A stretch of DNA of 64,000 bases, from NCBI RefSeq assembly GCF_004916975.1, contig NZ_STGQ01000001.1, positions 1,202,993 through 1,266,992 of the forward strand. Reading direction: 5' to 3'. The translations under genes and the position numbers were made by a program. The stretch comes from Paenibacillus dokdonensis. Lineage in GTDB: Bacteria > Bacillota > Bacilli > Paenibacillales > Paenibacillaceae. How positions within the stretch are numbered: the first letter of the stretch is position 1; every line of letters starts with the position of its first letter. The notes below the pieces were generated by a model, which ran no database searches, was not told the DNA's origin, and saw only the letters and a program-made list of their open reading frames with translations. This document shows positions 8,676-16,978 of the stretch, piece by piece.

Positions 8676-9353
8676 ATGACAATTCATGTACAGCAAGGCG
8701 AGATCGATGGTGTGCTGTTTGATTTTGACGGGACGCTTGCAGATACGCTGCCTCTTTCTTTTCACGCATTTAGGGAAGTATTCCGGAAGTATACAGGAAG
8801 AGAATATACCAATGAGGAGCTGGTAAGTCTCTTTGGTCCGACTGAAGATGGCATCATATCAGGCGTGTTAAAGGATGAATCACTTTCGGCTGAAGCCTGC
8901 GCTGCGTATTACCGTCTGTATGATGAGCATCATGAGGAAATGCTGAAGCTGTCCGCGGAAATCCGCATGATGCTGGAGGAGCTGGCGGAATATCAAATTC
9001 CTATGGGGATCATTACAGGCAAAAGTCGCCGGAGTCTGGATATATCGCTCGATAAGCTGGGAATGAGGCATTATTTTGATGTTCAATTCGCGGGAGATGA
9101 GCTGAAGCGCCCGAAACCGGACCGTGAAGGCATTGACCGGGCAATGGAAGCTCTCGGTATCCATCCGCAAGCAACCCTGTTCATTGGCGACAGTAATGCG
9201 GATATGGCTGCTGGCCGGGCTGCGGATACACGAATCGGTGGCGCTCATTGGTTTGAAGAGGTACAGAATGTATCCCTGACACCGGAGCCGGACTATGTCT
9301 TTCGATCTCCTGCAGAAGTTGGAAGGCTGGTATTGAAGAGTAGGAAGGGGTAG
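8676..9353 (+). CDS. HAD family hydrolase (phosphatase, Gph/PpaX-like)
   Basis: 225-residue haloacid dehalogenase-type phosphatase. Motif I is DFDGTLADT with the nucleophilic Asp at about residue 15, motif II is ITGKS, motif III has KPKPD, and motif IV is FIGDSNADM. The cap lies between residues about 25 and 95, which puts it in the phosphoglycolate/beta-phosphoglucomutase-like subgroup. AGGGAGG precedes the ATG. The precise substrate (phosphoglycolate, pyrophosphate, sugar phosphate) is open. Confidence 0.9.
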   Translation: MTIHVQQGEIDGVLFDFDGTLADTLPLSFHAFREVFRKYTGREYTNEELVSLFGPTEDGIISGVLKDESLSAEACAAYYRLYDEHHEEMLKLSAEIRMMLEELAEYQIPMGIITGKSRRSLDISLDKLGMRHYFDVQFAGDELKRPKPDREGIDRAMEALGIHPQATLFIGDSNADMAAGRAADTRIGGAHWFEEVQNVSLTPEPDYVFRSPAEVGRLVLKSRKG

Positions 9354-9400
9354 GGATGCTGAGCAGGCTGAATCATACAACAGGTATAGCCTAATCCTCA

Positions 9401-9598
9401 TTACATATGATAGCTGCCGCTCGGATCATTCATCACCCATTCGAGCATGCTGATCATGTCTTCCAAGCGCAGCAGCTGCGCTGTCAAAGAATCATGCACT
9501 GTGCTGTCAGGACGTGCCGCTTCGAGGCGGGTTACCAGCGATTTTTTCTGCAGGGTAAGTTCATTGATTTTGGATTTAATCTGGTTTTCGGTTCTCAT
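9401..9598 (-). CDS. Small helical protein of unknown function
   Basis: 65-residue protein on the opposite strand to its neighbours. GGAGG (complement of 9607-9611) is 8 bases before the ATG at 9598, better than a more upstream ATG at 9613. The sequence has heptad-like spacing of Leu/Ile (KSKINELTLQ, AQLLRLEDMISMLEW) and is probably a two-helix or coiled-coil protein. No family recognised. The near-perfect ribosome site argues for a real gene. Confidence 0.72.
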   Translation of the reverse strand: MRTENQIKSKINELTLQKKSLVTRLEAARPDSTVHDSLTAQLLRLEDMISMLEWVMNDPSGSYHM

Positions 9599-9711
9599 GT
9601 TTAATTCCTCCAAGAGTTGTCATCATATGTCTGATTATAGCAGGTTATAGGCAGGAACCATAACAATCGCTTGTGTATGAACTTAAATCTCGTTAGAGGA
9701 GCGTGGAGAGG

Positions 9712-10386
9712 ATGAACCTGAAACAACTGGCCGCGGAAAAAGCAGTGGAATATGTCAAGGACGGTATGAACATTGGACTTGGAACAGGCTCAACGGCTTA
9801 TTGGGCAATCCGGAAGATAGGTGAGCGTGTCCGTGAAGGACTGACGATTCAGGCAGTGGCAACCTCTAAGGCTTCGGAAAAGCTTGCGCAGGAGCAGGGT
9901 ATTCCTTTGATCCCTTTTGACAGGCTTGAGGGACTTGACCTAACTATTGATGGTGCTGATGAGCTGGACCGGGGGCTTCACTTAATTAAGGGCGGCGGCG
10001 GGGCGCTGCTGCGGGAGAAGATTGTCGCTTTTCATAGTAAGGAATTGATCATTATTGCGGATGAAAGCAAATTCGTGGACAAGCTGGGCACTTTCCCGCT
10101 GCCGGTCGAGATCGTTCCTTTTGCAAAAGAATGGACGATGGCCTCACTGGAGGAGATGGGAGCGAGGCCCATGCTGAGAACGGAGGATGATCATATTTTT
10201 GTAACGGATAACGGCAATTACATTGCTGACTGCCGTTTTGGTGTTATTGAGAATCCGAAGGAGCTTCACCGTGCGCTGCTGGCACTGCCGGGCGTGGTAG
10301 ACAACGGTCTTTTTATCGGACTTGCGACCCGGGCCGTGATTGGCCGAAGTGACGGTACCGTGACCGTGGTGGAGAGCGAAGCATAA
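9712..10386 (+). CDS. rpiA: Ribose-5-phosphate isomerase A
   Basis: Interconverts ribose-5-phosphate and ribulose-5-phosphate in the pentose phosphate pathway. Signature motifs are intact: GLGTGSTAYW phosphate loop, TIDGADELD with the catalytic acid, and KGGGGALLREKI. About 224 residues, the normal length. AGAGGAG at 9695-9701 is 10 bases before ATG 9712; the in-frame GTG at 9703 is too close. It is a single gene between the small helical protein and the MarR regulator. Confidence 0.95.
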   Translation: MNLKQLAAEKAVEYVKDGMNIGLGTGSTAYWAIRKIGERVREGLTIQAVATSKASEKLAQEQGIPLIPFDRLEGLDLTIDGADELDRGLHLIKGGGGALLREKIVAFHSKELIIIADESKFVDKLGTFPLPVEIVPFAKEWTMASLEEMGARPMLRTEDDHIFVTDNGNYIADCRFGVIENPKELHRALLALPGVVDNGLFIGLATRAVIGRSDGTVTVVESEA

Positions 10387-10449
10387 GTCAGAGAAGCCTT
10401 CATCTGGCATTATAACATAATGGAGATTGACAATTTCGCAGCTTTCGAT

Positions 10450-10467
10450 TATCTTTGCATTAAGATA
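10450..10467 (+). promoter_or_regulatory. Inverted repeat, probable MarR-type operator
   Basis: TATCTT-N6-AAGATA is a perfect 18-bp inverted repeat 21 bases before the ATG of the MarR gene. It fits the TATCT...AGATA pattern described for MhqR operators in Bacillus, so autoregulation is likely. Confidence 0.6.
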
Positions 10468-10488
10468 GTACGTTTGGAGGTTTCCTGT

Positions 10489-10956
10489 ATGGCAGATAAA
10501 ACGAACAATGACGACATGTCCCTGGAATTATTTATTGTACTCGCACGCGCCTATAATTCGGTAGTAGCCCACTCCACCCGCGATATTCAAAGTCATGGTC
10601 TGAATACCACAGAGTTTGGCGTGCTGGATCTGCTGTACCATAAAGGCCCGCAGCCTTTGCAAAAGATTGGGGAGAAGGTGCTGATCTCCAGCGGAAACAT
10701 TACCTATGTAGCCGATAAGCTTCAGAAAAAAAACATGCTTGTCCGCAAAGCATCTCCGGATGACCGCCGTGTTATATTCGCGGATTTGACGAATGAAGGC
10801 CGGGCCTTCTTCGAGCAGATTTTCCCGCATCATCAGCAGGTGCTTGTTCATGCCGTCGAAGGCCTCAGTATGGATGAGAAGAAACAGGCGGCAGAGCTTC
10901 TGAAAAAGCTGGGACTCTCCGCCGAAGAAAGCTTCAAGAGCGGCCCCATCGAGTAA
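10489..10956 (+). CDS. MarR family transcriptional regulator (MhqR-like)
   Basis: 155-residue winged-helix repressor. The DNA-binding part includes LNTTEFGVLDLLYHKGPQPLQKIG, the recognition-helix region SSGNITYVADKL and the wing KASPDDRRV. The D-R-R wing motif is typical of MarR. GGAGG at 10476-10480 is 8 bases before ATG 10489, and the open frame before it is non-coding leader containing the inverted repeat. There is no cysteine in the N-terminal region of the OhrR type. Sequence feel and operator shape suggest MhqR, which senses quinones or aldehydes in Bacillus, but no dioxygenase gene lies next to it. Confidence 0.87.
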   Translation: MADKTNNDDMSLELFIVLARAYNSVVAHSTRDIQSHGLNTTEFGVLDLLYHKGPQPLQKIGEKVLISSGNITYVADKLQKKNMLVRKASPDDRRVIFADLTNEGRAFFEQIFPHHQQVLVHAVEGLSMDEKKQAAELLKKLGLSAEESFKSGPIE

Positions 10957-10998
10957 GAATAGACAGTTTTCTATGATTTGAGCATGTGCATCAAATCC

Positions 10999-11042
10999 AA
11001 AACAGCCCTGTCACCGTTCAAGCGGATGAAAGGGCTGTTTTT
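10999..11042. terminator. Bidirectional terminator between MarR and YneQ-like genes
   Basis: AAAACAGCCCT pairs with AGGGCTGTTTTT around a 21-base interior that itself has a CCG/CGG stem. A tracts and T tracts on both sides allow it to serve both converging genes. Confidence 0.85.
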
Positions 11043-11052
11043 CGTATTCATT

Positions 11053-11352
11053 CTATAGCTTGAAACGCTGTACCTGATCCTCGTGTCCTTCCTGGAACAG
11101 AATCTCCTTTTGTCTTGGTCCAATGAGATCAAAATGAGGAAAAGGATTGCGGTTGTGTATATAACGGGAGGGCAGATCATGCTGTTCGCACCATAATATC
11201 AGACGCTGCAGATCCGAACATCCAACCTTGGTGACGGTCGTGATGCCGGGAAATCGCGGATCCAGCCAGTAATGGGTTAAATACGCGATTTCACCCCGTT
11301 CGACTTCCTTTTTCCAATCGTTAAGTTCCTGCCGGTTAATGCCAAACGCCAT
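11053..11352 (-). CDS. YneQ-like conserved hypothetical protein
   Basis: 99-residue soluble protein opening MAFGINRQELNDWK and containing YLTHYWLDPRFPG, TKVGC and PHFDLIG segments. This matches what I remember of Bacillus subtilis YneQ, a protein of unknown function. It starts 20 bp after the end of the XRE regulator gene on the same strand, so the two are probably co-transcribed. Confidence 0.75.
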   Translation of the reverse strand: MAFGINRQELNDWKKEVERGEIAYLTHYWLDPRFPGITTVTKVGCSDLQRLILWCEQHDLPSRYIHNRNPFPHFDLIGPRQKEILFQEGHEDQVQRFKL

Positions 11353-11372
11353 GGTTCATCATCCCCAAGTTA

Positions 11373-12227
11373 TTAGTTAATGGAATCCGCTGTTTTACTC
11401 ATCAGCTGTTTGAGCTTGGCTTCTGTTGAAGAGCCTGCCGCAGGTGTATAAATACTGCAGCGGAGGTCAGCGCTGCCCTGAACCTGCAGCGAAGTCAAAT
11501 CAAAAAGCATTTTCCCCATTTTGGCATGCCGGAATTCGATGACGACCTCGGGTGCGCTGCTCACCTGACTATGCTTCCATAAAGACAGAAATTCATGATC
11601 AACCTGTTCCATTTCGCGTAAAAATTGTTCATACCAGGCATCCTCCACATATTGTCCGTAATAGGAGCGGAAAATGGAGAGAAAGCCCATCACAAAATGC
11701 TCCCAGTTAACAGCCAATCGGCGGAACTCCTTGCGGGTAAAGAGGAGACGGATCATATTCCGCTGCTCTGCGGGAATCCGGTCGAATTCAAGGAATACAT
11801 GAGATGCGGCCTGGTTCCAGCCTACAATCTGACAGTGACGGTCGGAAATGATCGTAGGGCAGTAATGAAGCTCGTCCACTATTTTTTGCAGGGAAGCGCT
11901 GATCTGGGGTTCTTCCAGCTGAATTAGACCCGCTCCAGAAGGAGCCTCCATGGCGAGTGAAAATAAATACTTCCGTTCATCAGAGGTCAGCCGGAGCGCC
12001 GAGGCGATACAATCCAGCACAGAGGAGGAGACACTGATATCCCTTCCTTGTTCAAGCCAGGTATACCAAGTATTGCTGACTCCCGCGAGCTGGGCAACTT
12101 CCTCTCTGCGAAGCCCGGGTGTGCGCCTGCGTCCTCCGGGCGGAAGGCCTACAGATTCTGGCTGGATTTTGGCGCGCTGGGATGTGAGAAATGTGGAAAG
12201 CGCCTGTAAGCGGGTATCGCGGTTCAT
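11373..12227 (-). CDS. XRE family regulator with MmyB-like ligand domain
   Basis: 284-residue regulator. An N-terminal helix-turn-helix (about residues 30-90: RRTPGLRREEVAQLAGVSNTW) is followed by a MmyB-type sensor domain of about 180 residues with the NQAASHVFLEF and VVEFRH-like segments typical of that family. MmyB-like domains have been reported to bind fatty acid-like ligands. AGGTGG is 9 bases before the ATG. The gene diverges from a fabF-like gene, with an inverted repeat lying over its own -10 box, consistent with autoregulation and with control of the neighbouring condensing enzyme. Confidence 0.88.
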   Translation of the reverse strand: MNRDTRLQALSTFLTSQRAKIQPESVGLPPGGRRRTPGLRREEVAQLAGVSNTWYTWLEQGRDISVSSSVLDCIASALRLTSDERKYLFSLAMEAPSGAGLIQLEEPQISASLQKIVDELHYCPTIISDRHCQIVGWNQAASHVFLEFDRIPAEQRNMIRLLFTRKEFRRLAVNWEHFVMGFLSIFRSYYGQYVEDAWYEQFLREMEQVDHEFLSLWKHSQVSSAPEVVIEFRHAKMGKMLFDLTSLQVQGSADLRCSIYTPAAGSSTEAKLKQLMSKTADSIN

Positions 12228-12273
12228 GAAAAACGGCCACCTTTCCTTCTGAAAATATAACGAATGTTCAGCA

Positions 12274-12310
12274 TAGTATTCATTATACTAGGATAAACAA
12301 CAACTTGTAA
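12274..12310 (-). promoter_or_regulatory. Promoter of the MmyB-type regulator with overlapping operator
   Basis: Reading the minus strand, TTACAA (complement of 12305-12310) and TATAAT (complement of 12282-12287) are 17 bases apart. A perfect inverted repeat TAGTAT-N5-ATACTA (12274-12290) covers the -10 box. This is the expected layout of an autorepressed divergent regulator. Confidence 0.65.
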
Positions 12311-12370
12311 TAGGATAACAGCTGTGAAAAGATATTACCATATCAGAAATGTAAAGGGAGGAACGTGGTT

Positions 12371-13609
12371 ATGGAGAGAGTTGTGATTACAGGCGCGGGG
12401 TTGGTCTCGCCGCTGGGCAACGATGTTTCAACCTTTTGGAATGCGATGCTGAAGGGAAAGTCAGGGATCTCACGGATTGATTCCTGGGATACTTCGCATA
12501 TGAAAACGCATATGGCAGGTGTGGTACGTGATTTTGATGCGGACGGACGTTTTGGCAGAAAAGAGGCCCGGCGCATGGATCGCTTCTGCCAATTCGCAAT
12601 GGCTGCGGCTGAAGATGCAATTCAGGATGCCGGTCTTGTTCTTGATCAGGTGGACAAAGAAAGAATGGGTGTATATGTCGGCTCCGGCATCGGTGGAATC
12701 TCAACATTGATGGAACAAGGAGAGCTGCTGCGCACACGGGGTGCATCCCGGATTAGTCCTCTGCTCGTGCCGATGATGATCTCCAATATGGCTGCTTCGA
12801 TGATCAGCATCCATACAGGCGCGCAGGGCCCGACTCTTTCGCCTGTAACGGCATGTTCAATCGGCAATACGGCGATCGGGGAAGCGTTCAGGCTCATCCG
12901 CTCCGGCGGAGCCGATGTCATCATCGCGGGAGGAGCCGAAGCGGCAATCACGGAAATTTCCATGGCCAGCTTCGGGAATGCTACCGCACTCTCCTCTTGG
13001 GACGGAGATCCTGCGCTGGCCAGCCGTCCTTTCGATGCAGGCCGTGAAGGTTTCGTGATGGCAGAAGGGGCCGGTATCCTGGTTTTGGAGAGTTTGACCC
13101 ATGCGCGAAAACGTGGAGCCCGTATTTATGCGGAGGTCACCGGATACGGTGCTTCATCCGATGCCTATCATATGGTTGCTTCCCATCCGGAAGGAAGAGG
13201 AGCATATCAGGCAATGAAGCTGGCGCTTCAGGAAGCGGGTGTTGAGCCTGCACAGGTGGATGTCATCAGTGCGCATGCGACGAGCACACAGGTTGGTGAC
13301 CGGTCTGAAATGTTGGCCATCAAGAGGCTTTTTGGAGAAGATGCCTACCGTATCCCGGTAACGGCGAACAAATCAATGCTGGGTCATATGTTTGGGGCTG
13401 CCGGCGGAGCAGAAGCCATCGCGCTGGTACAGATGATTCAGGAAGGACAAATTCCTCCAACCATTAATCAGGAGGTGCGTGATCCGGAATGCGATCTGGA
13501 TGTTGTACCAAACGAAGCCCGGGAGAAGGATATCAACATCGCTATATCCAATTCCTTTGGTTTTGGGGGACATAACGCCGTCATTGTTCTTCAGAAATTT
13601 GAGCAGTAA
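12371..13609 (+). CDS. Beta-ketoacyl-ACP synthase II paralogue (FabF-like)
   Basis: 412-residue condensing enzyme closely resembling FabF. The Cys-His-His triad is intact: Cys162 in VTACSIG, His in SAHATST, His in NKSMLGHMFG. It differs from the fabF gene at 46229 in having ACSIG for ACATG and AHATSTQ for AHGTSTP. AGGGAGG at 12355-12361 is 9 bases before ATG 12371; GTG 12365 is too near. It stands apart from the main fatty acid operon and is divergent from an MmyB-like regulator, suggesting separate control. A role in fatty acid elongation at special conditions or in a specialised acyl product is inference. Confidence 0.9.
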   Translation: MERVVITGAGLVSPLGNDVSTFWNAMLKGKSGISRIDSWDTSHMKTHMAGVVRDFDADGRFGRKEARRMDRFCQFAMAAAEDAIQDAGLVLDQVDKERMGVYVGSGIGGISTLMEQGELLRTRGASRISPLLVPMMISNMAASMISIHTGAQGPTLSPVTACSIGNTAIGEAFRLIRSGGADVIIAGGAEAAITEISMASFGNATALSSWDGDPALASRPFDAGREGFVMAEGAGILVLESLTHARKRGARIYAEVTGYGASSDAYHMVASHPEGRGAYQAMKLALQEAGVEPAQVDVISAHATSTQVGDRSEMLAIKRLFGEDAYRIPVTANKSMLGHMFGAAGGAEAIALVQMIQEGQIPPTINQEVRDPECDLDVVPNEAREKDINIAISNSFGFGGHNAVIVLQKFEQ

Positions 13610-13778
13610 TAATTAGTGATACGCCCCCTCCTGCCAGACAAAGTCAGTAATAACTTTGGTCATTCTATTTTCATAAGAAAAGCATCCGTATTAAGCGGTC
13701 TGTCTTCTGCGATATTATGCGGATATAGCCTTTTCTTATATAATAAAGGGAATGAATGGAAGTTGGGAGGAGAAACGA

Positions 13779-14168
13779 ATGTCTGTGAAGATATGTCCTC
13801 ACTGCGGTGAATCCAATCCGGAGACAGCCGAAAACTGCGTAGTATGCGGAGCTTCACTGAAGCAGGTCAGAACGGTTCAGACCTTGAAATCCAGCACGCG
13901 TCCGGACACGGAAGATGAAAAAACAGAAGCATCGGGTCACGAGTATTCTCAGTTTATAACCAGGTTTTCGATCTTAAGCGGATCCGGCGGGCTGATGACG
14001 TTGCTGTTGATAGCGACGATTCTGTATCCTTTTGTCGGAATGATCGTCGGTGGGGTTATAGCATTCAGCGAAGATAAGGACAAGCGTGAAACCGGAAAAT
14101 TCATTCTGCTCGTCAGTTTGATTATTTGGGCGATCCGGGTGGTGTTTATTCCTTTATTATCCCATTAA
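13779..14168 (+). CDS. Zinc-ribbon membrane protein
   Basis: About 129 residues. An N-terminal zinc ribbon (CPHCG...CVVCG, residues about 5-25) is followed by a polar linker and two transmembrane helices (about residues 70-95 and 105-125). GGGAGGAG stands about 8 bases before ATG 13779, which overrides an earlier in-frame ATG at 13752. Function unknown. A TATAAT-like box lies near 13738. Confidence 0.8.
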   Translation: MSVKICPHCGESNPETAENCVVCGASLKQVRTVQTLKSSTRPDTEDEKTEASGHEYSQFITRFSILSGSGGLMTLLLIATILYPFVGMIVGGVIAFSEDKDKRETGKFILLVSLIIWAIRVVFIPLLSH

Positions 14169-14265
14169 AATCTGGAAATGGGGTTCAGCGTATTTCGCGA
14201 TTGAGTTGCTCTTCAAAATGGGTATATCTCTAGTAGTCAGTAACTGATGGACAGGAGGTATGCAC

Positions 14266-14982
14266 ATGAACAGCGAACATTTTGAAGCGGCAAGGCATTC
14301 CGAAGCCGGCTATCATCAGCGCTTTTACGAGGATAATGATCTTTTTGAAAATGGAACCTGGATGTCGGAGCCGGGACCGGTAGTCATGGAAATGCTCGAG
14401 CGTTTGCTTTTGCATAAGGAGGATTTGATGGTACTGGATCTGGGCTGTGGTGTTGGCCGCAACACGATCCCGGTAGCTGAACGTTTGAAAGACTCTTTAA
14501 GCAAGGTAAAAGGAGTAGATCTGCTGGAGGATGCGGCAGACATGTTGAAGAGCAACGCTGCTGAATTCGGAGTTGATCATTTGGTTGAAGCGGAAGCAGC
14601 AGATGTGGAACATTTTGCTATAGCAGAGGATGCTTATGATTATATTCTTGCATGCTCCTGTCTCGAACACACTTCATCCATGGAGGCGCTAACGAATACG
14701 TTAACGGCTATGAGAAAAGGTACCAAGCTTGGTGGAATCCACTGTATTACGATGAGTACCGACGTGGAAGAGGTGGACAGGAAGACCGGTAAAAGCACTG
14801 AGGGCTTAATCGAACTGAATATTCCGCAAAAGCAAGCCATGGAGCTGCTTGATCTAAGCTATGAGGAGTGGAATGTCCTCATCAAGCAAGCCGTCCCGCA
14901 AAGCATAGAAGAAGAAAAGGACGGGCGCCATATTGACTTCAGATGCAATCTGATAACCTTTGTCGCTCAAAAAATACAATAA
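14266..14982 (+). CDS. Class I SAM-dependent methyltransferase
   Basis: 238-residue Rossmann-fold methyltransferase. Motif I is VLDLGCGVGRNTI, the acidic residue of motif II is in GVDLLEDA, and ADVEHF / YDYILACSCLEH cover motifs III-IV. AGGAGG at 14253-14258 is 7 bases before ATG 14266. An N-terminal YHQRFYEDNDLF stretch may form the substrate side. Similar to TehB or tellurite-resistance-like small-molecule methyltransferases, but the substrate cannot be assigned. Confidence 0.88.
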   Translation: MNSEHFEAARHSEAGYHQRFYEDNDLFENGTWMSEPGPVVMEMLERLLLHKEDLMVLDLGCGVGRNTIPVAERLKDSLSKVKGVDLLEDAADMLKSNAAEFGVDHLVEAEAADVEHFAIAEDAYDYILACSCLEHTSSMEALTNTLTAMRKGTKLGGIHCITMSTDVEEVDRKTGKSTEGLIELNIPQKQAMELLDLSYEEWNVLIKQAVPQSIEEEKDGRHIDFRCNLITFVAQKIQ

Positions 14983-14989
14983 ACATGTG

Positions 14990-15020
14990 CAAAAGCAGCC
15001 TTCAGGGGCTGCTTTTGTTA
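14990..15020. terminator. Bidirectional terminator, methyltransferase/MFS
   Basis: CAAAAGCAGCC (14990-15000) and GGCTGCTTTTG (15007-15017) form an 11-bp stem around TTCAGG, with A and T tracts on both sides, between two convergent genes. Confidence 0.85.
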
Positions 15021-15052
15021 TACCTTAAGCTATATCTTAATCTTGGTAATGT

Positions 15053-16249
15053 TTAAGCGGCAGCTTTTTGACGATGAAGCCGTGACAACCGTAAAGACAG
15101 CAGCAAGGCGGCGCTCAGGAAGCAGACAATCATGCCAACTACGCCATGCCAGCCGTATGAACTCCAAAAGATGCCGCCAAGTGTACCGCCGATGCTGGAG
15201 CCAGCATAGTAAAAGAACAGATACAGCGAGGAAGCTTGTGCTTTCTCATGTACAGCCCGGATACCGATCCAGGAGCTGGCGATGGAGTGTGAGCCGAAGA
15301 ATCCAAACGTGAAAATGATGATACCGGCGATTTTAATCCCAAGCAGCGGACTAAGCGTCAGCAGGGCACCACAGAGGAAGATCATCAGACCAACCCAGAG
15401 CATAAGAGGTCTGCCGTGAGTGTCTGCCATTCTCCCCATCCAGGTAGAGCTGAACGTGCCTGCAATATAGACGATAAAAATAAAACCGACCAATGTCTGA
15501 CTCAGGGAATACGGCGGAGCGATCAGCTGGTATCCAATATAGTTGTAAAGCGATACGAAGCTTCCCATCAGCAGGAATCCCAGCGCATATAGTATGAGCA
15601 GCCCAGGGTCTTTGAACTGGTTACCGAGTGAGCGCAGCAAGGACTTGAACCGTAGTGGACGCGCCTCAAAATGACGGGATGGCGGCAGCAGGATCATGAA
15701 AACGATGCTGAAGATCAGTCCGAGAAAGCCAATGGCCGCAATGGCTATTCGCCAGTTCCACAGGTCGGTTAGCGCACCGGTAATGACTCTTCCGCCCATA
15801 CCACCGATGGAATTGCCGCTAATATAGAGCCCCATGACGGCTCCAAGACTGGCTGGAGCAATTTCTTCGCCGAGATAGGCCATGGCGATGGCGGGCAGAC
15901 CAGCCAATACAGCGCCAAGGATGATCCGGAAAACAAGCAGGGTATGGAAATTCGGAGCAAAGGCGGTGATCAGCGTCAAAACCGAAGCCGTAACCATGGC
16001 GACAGTCATGATCGGCTTGCGTCCCCAGGATTCACTTAGAGAGCCCACAATAATCATACTGATGGCCAGAAACAGTGTGGTCAGTGACAGCGAAAGGCTG
16101 GCTGTAACCGGAGATATCCCGAATTCCTTGGAGAATTCGGGCATCAGAGGCTGGGTATAGTATAAAATGGCAAACGTGTTAAAGCCTCCCGCGAACAGAG
16201 CCAAACTTGTTTTGCGGAAAGCGGATGTTCCGTGCTGAATATAACTCAT
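15053..16249 (-). CDS. MFS transporter (AraJ/YnfM-like exporter)
   Basis: 398-residue major facilitator with twelve predicted transmembrane helices. The loop 2-3 signature is VGSLSESWGRKPIM, and the second half has GRMADTHGRPLML. YTQPLMPEF near the start is typical of the YnfM/NepI drug or nucleoside efflux branch. The start is ATG 16249, preceded by AAGAGG at 9 bases; the upstream open frame has no ribosome site. Probably a drug or metabolite exporter. Confidence 0.9.
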   Translation of the reverse strand: MSYIQHGTSAFRKTSLALFAGGFNTFAILYYTQPLMPEFSKEFGISPVTASLSLSLTTLFLAISMIIVGSLSESWGRKPIMTVAMVTASVLTLITAFAPNFHTLLVFRIILGAVLAGLPAIAMAYLGEEIAPASLGAVMGLYISGNSIGGMGGRVITGALTDLWNWRIAIAAIGFLGLIFSIVFMILLPPSRHFEARPLRFKSLLRSLGNQFKDPGLLILYALGFLLMGSFVSLYNYIGYQLIAPPYSLSQTLVGFIFIVYIAGTFSSTWMGRMADTHGRPLMLWVGLMIFLCGALLTLSPLLGIKIAGIIIFTFGFFGSHSIASSWIGIRAVHEKAQASSLYLFFYYAGSSIGGTLGGIFWSSYGWHGVVGMIVCFLSAALLLSLRLSRLHRQKAAA

Positions 16250-16465
16250 GATGTGATGCCTCTTTCTTTGAAAAAGTTTGAAAACAGAGCATTTTCTTTC
16301 TTGTTCCAAGTGTACGCCTATCTGTAAACTTTTTTCAATATCGGTATGGCATATCATTCATGCCCGGAACCTATGAGTTCGAATAAAAGTTGAATTTTCT
16401 CGCCCAAAAGGTTAAAGTAACGAAACGAAAACTTGTATGAGCAAGATGATGTGGAGGTTATAGAG

Positions 16466-16900
16466 ATGCTGTTGAATATTAAATCGTACATACGTAAACC
16501 AGAGGTTGCCGAGCTGTTTTCCTATGCGGTATTCCCGGATGACCATTCGGTTGAGAAGACCGTCAGTGAATATGAAAATAATGAGGCATGGCAACTGTAC
16601 GGATATGAAGATGGAGAACTGCTGGTTGGATTGACCGGATATGAAAAAGCAGGGGGTGATCTGATTCTGCATCATATTGCGGTCATTCCGGAAAACCGTG
16701 GACTTGGCTACGGCAGAGGGATGATTTTGGAGATCATGACAAAAGAAAAGCCGGAAAAGGTCATTGCGGAAACGGATGAGGAGGCGGTGGATTTTTACCG
16801 GAATCTCGGTTTCGTCGTCAACAGTCTGGGAGAGCAGTATCCCGGTATTGAACGGTTCCGATGCGTGTATGAGGTTGAAGAAGAAGTGGAAGAGGATTGA
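16466..16900 (+). CDS. GNAT family N-acetyltransferase
   Basis: 144-residue GNAT protein with motif A LHHIAVIPENRGLGYGRGMI and motif B DEEAVDFYRNLGF. GTGGAGG at 16451-16457 is 8 bases before ATG 16466. The C-terminus is a run of acidic residues. A terminator hairpin follows. The family is clear; the acceptor is not. Confidence 0.87.
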   Translation: MLLNIKSYIRKPEVAELFSYAVFPDDHSVEKTVSEYENNEAWQLYGYEDGELLVGLTGYEKAGGDLILHHIAVIPENRGLGYGRGMILEIMTKEKPEKVIAETDEEAVDFYRNLGFVVNSLGEQYPGIERFRCVYEVEEEVEED

Positions 16901-16936
16901 AAAATTCGGTTCCTTTAAGTGAACCTGTATCATAAG

Positions 16937-16967
16937 AACGGCTTCCTAAAGGAAGCTGTTTTTTTAT
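16937..16967 (+). terminator. Intrinsic terminator after GNAT gene
   Basis: AACGGCTTCC, loop TAAA, GGAAGCTGTT, followed by a T-rich tract: a 10-bp stem with one G-U pair. Confidence 0.85.
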
Positions 16968-16978
16968 TTTTATCAAAA

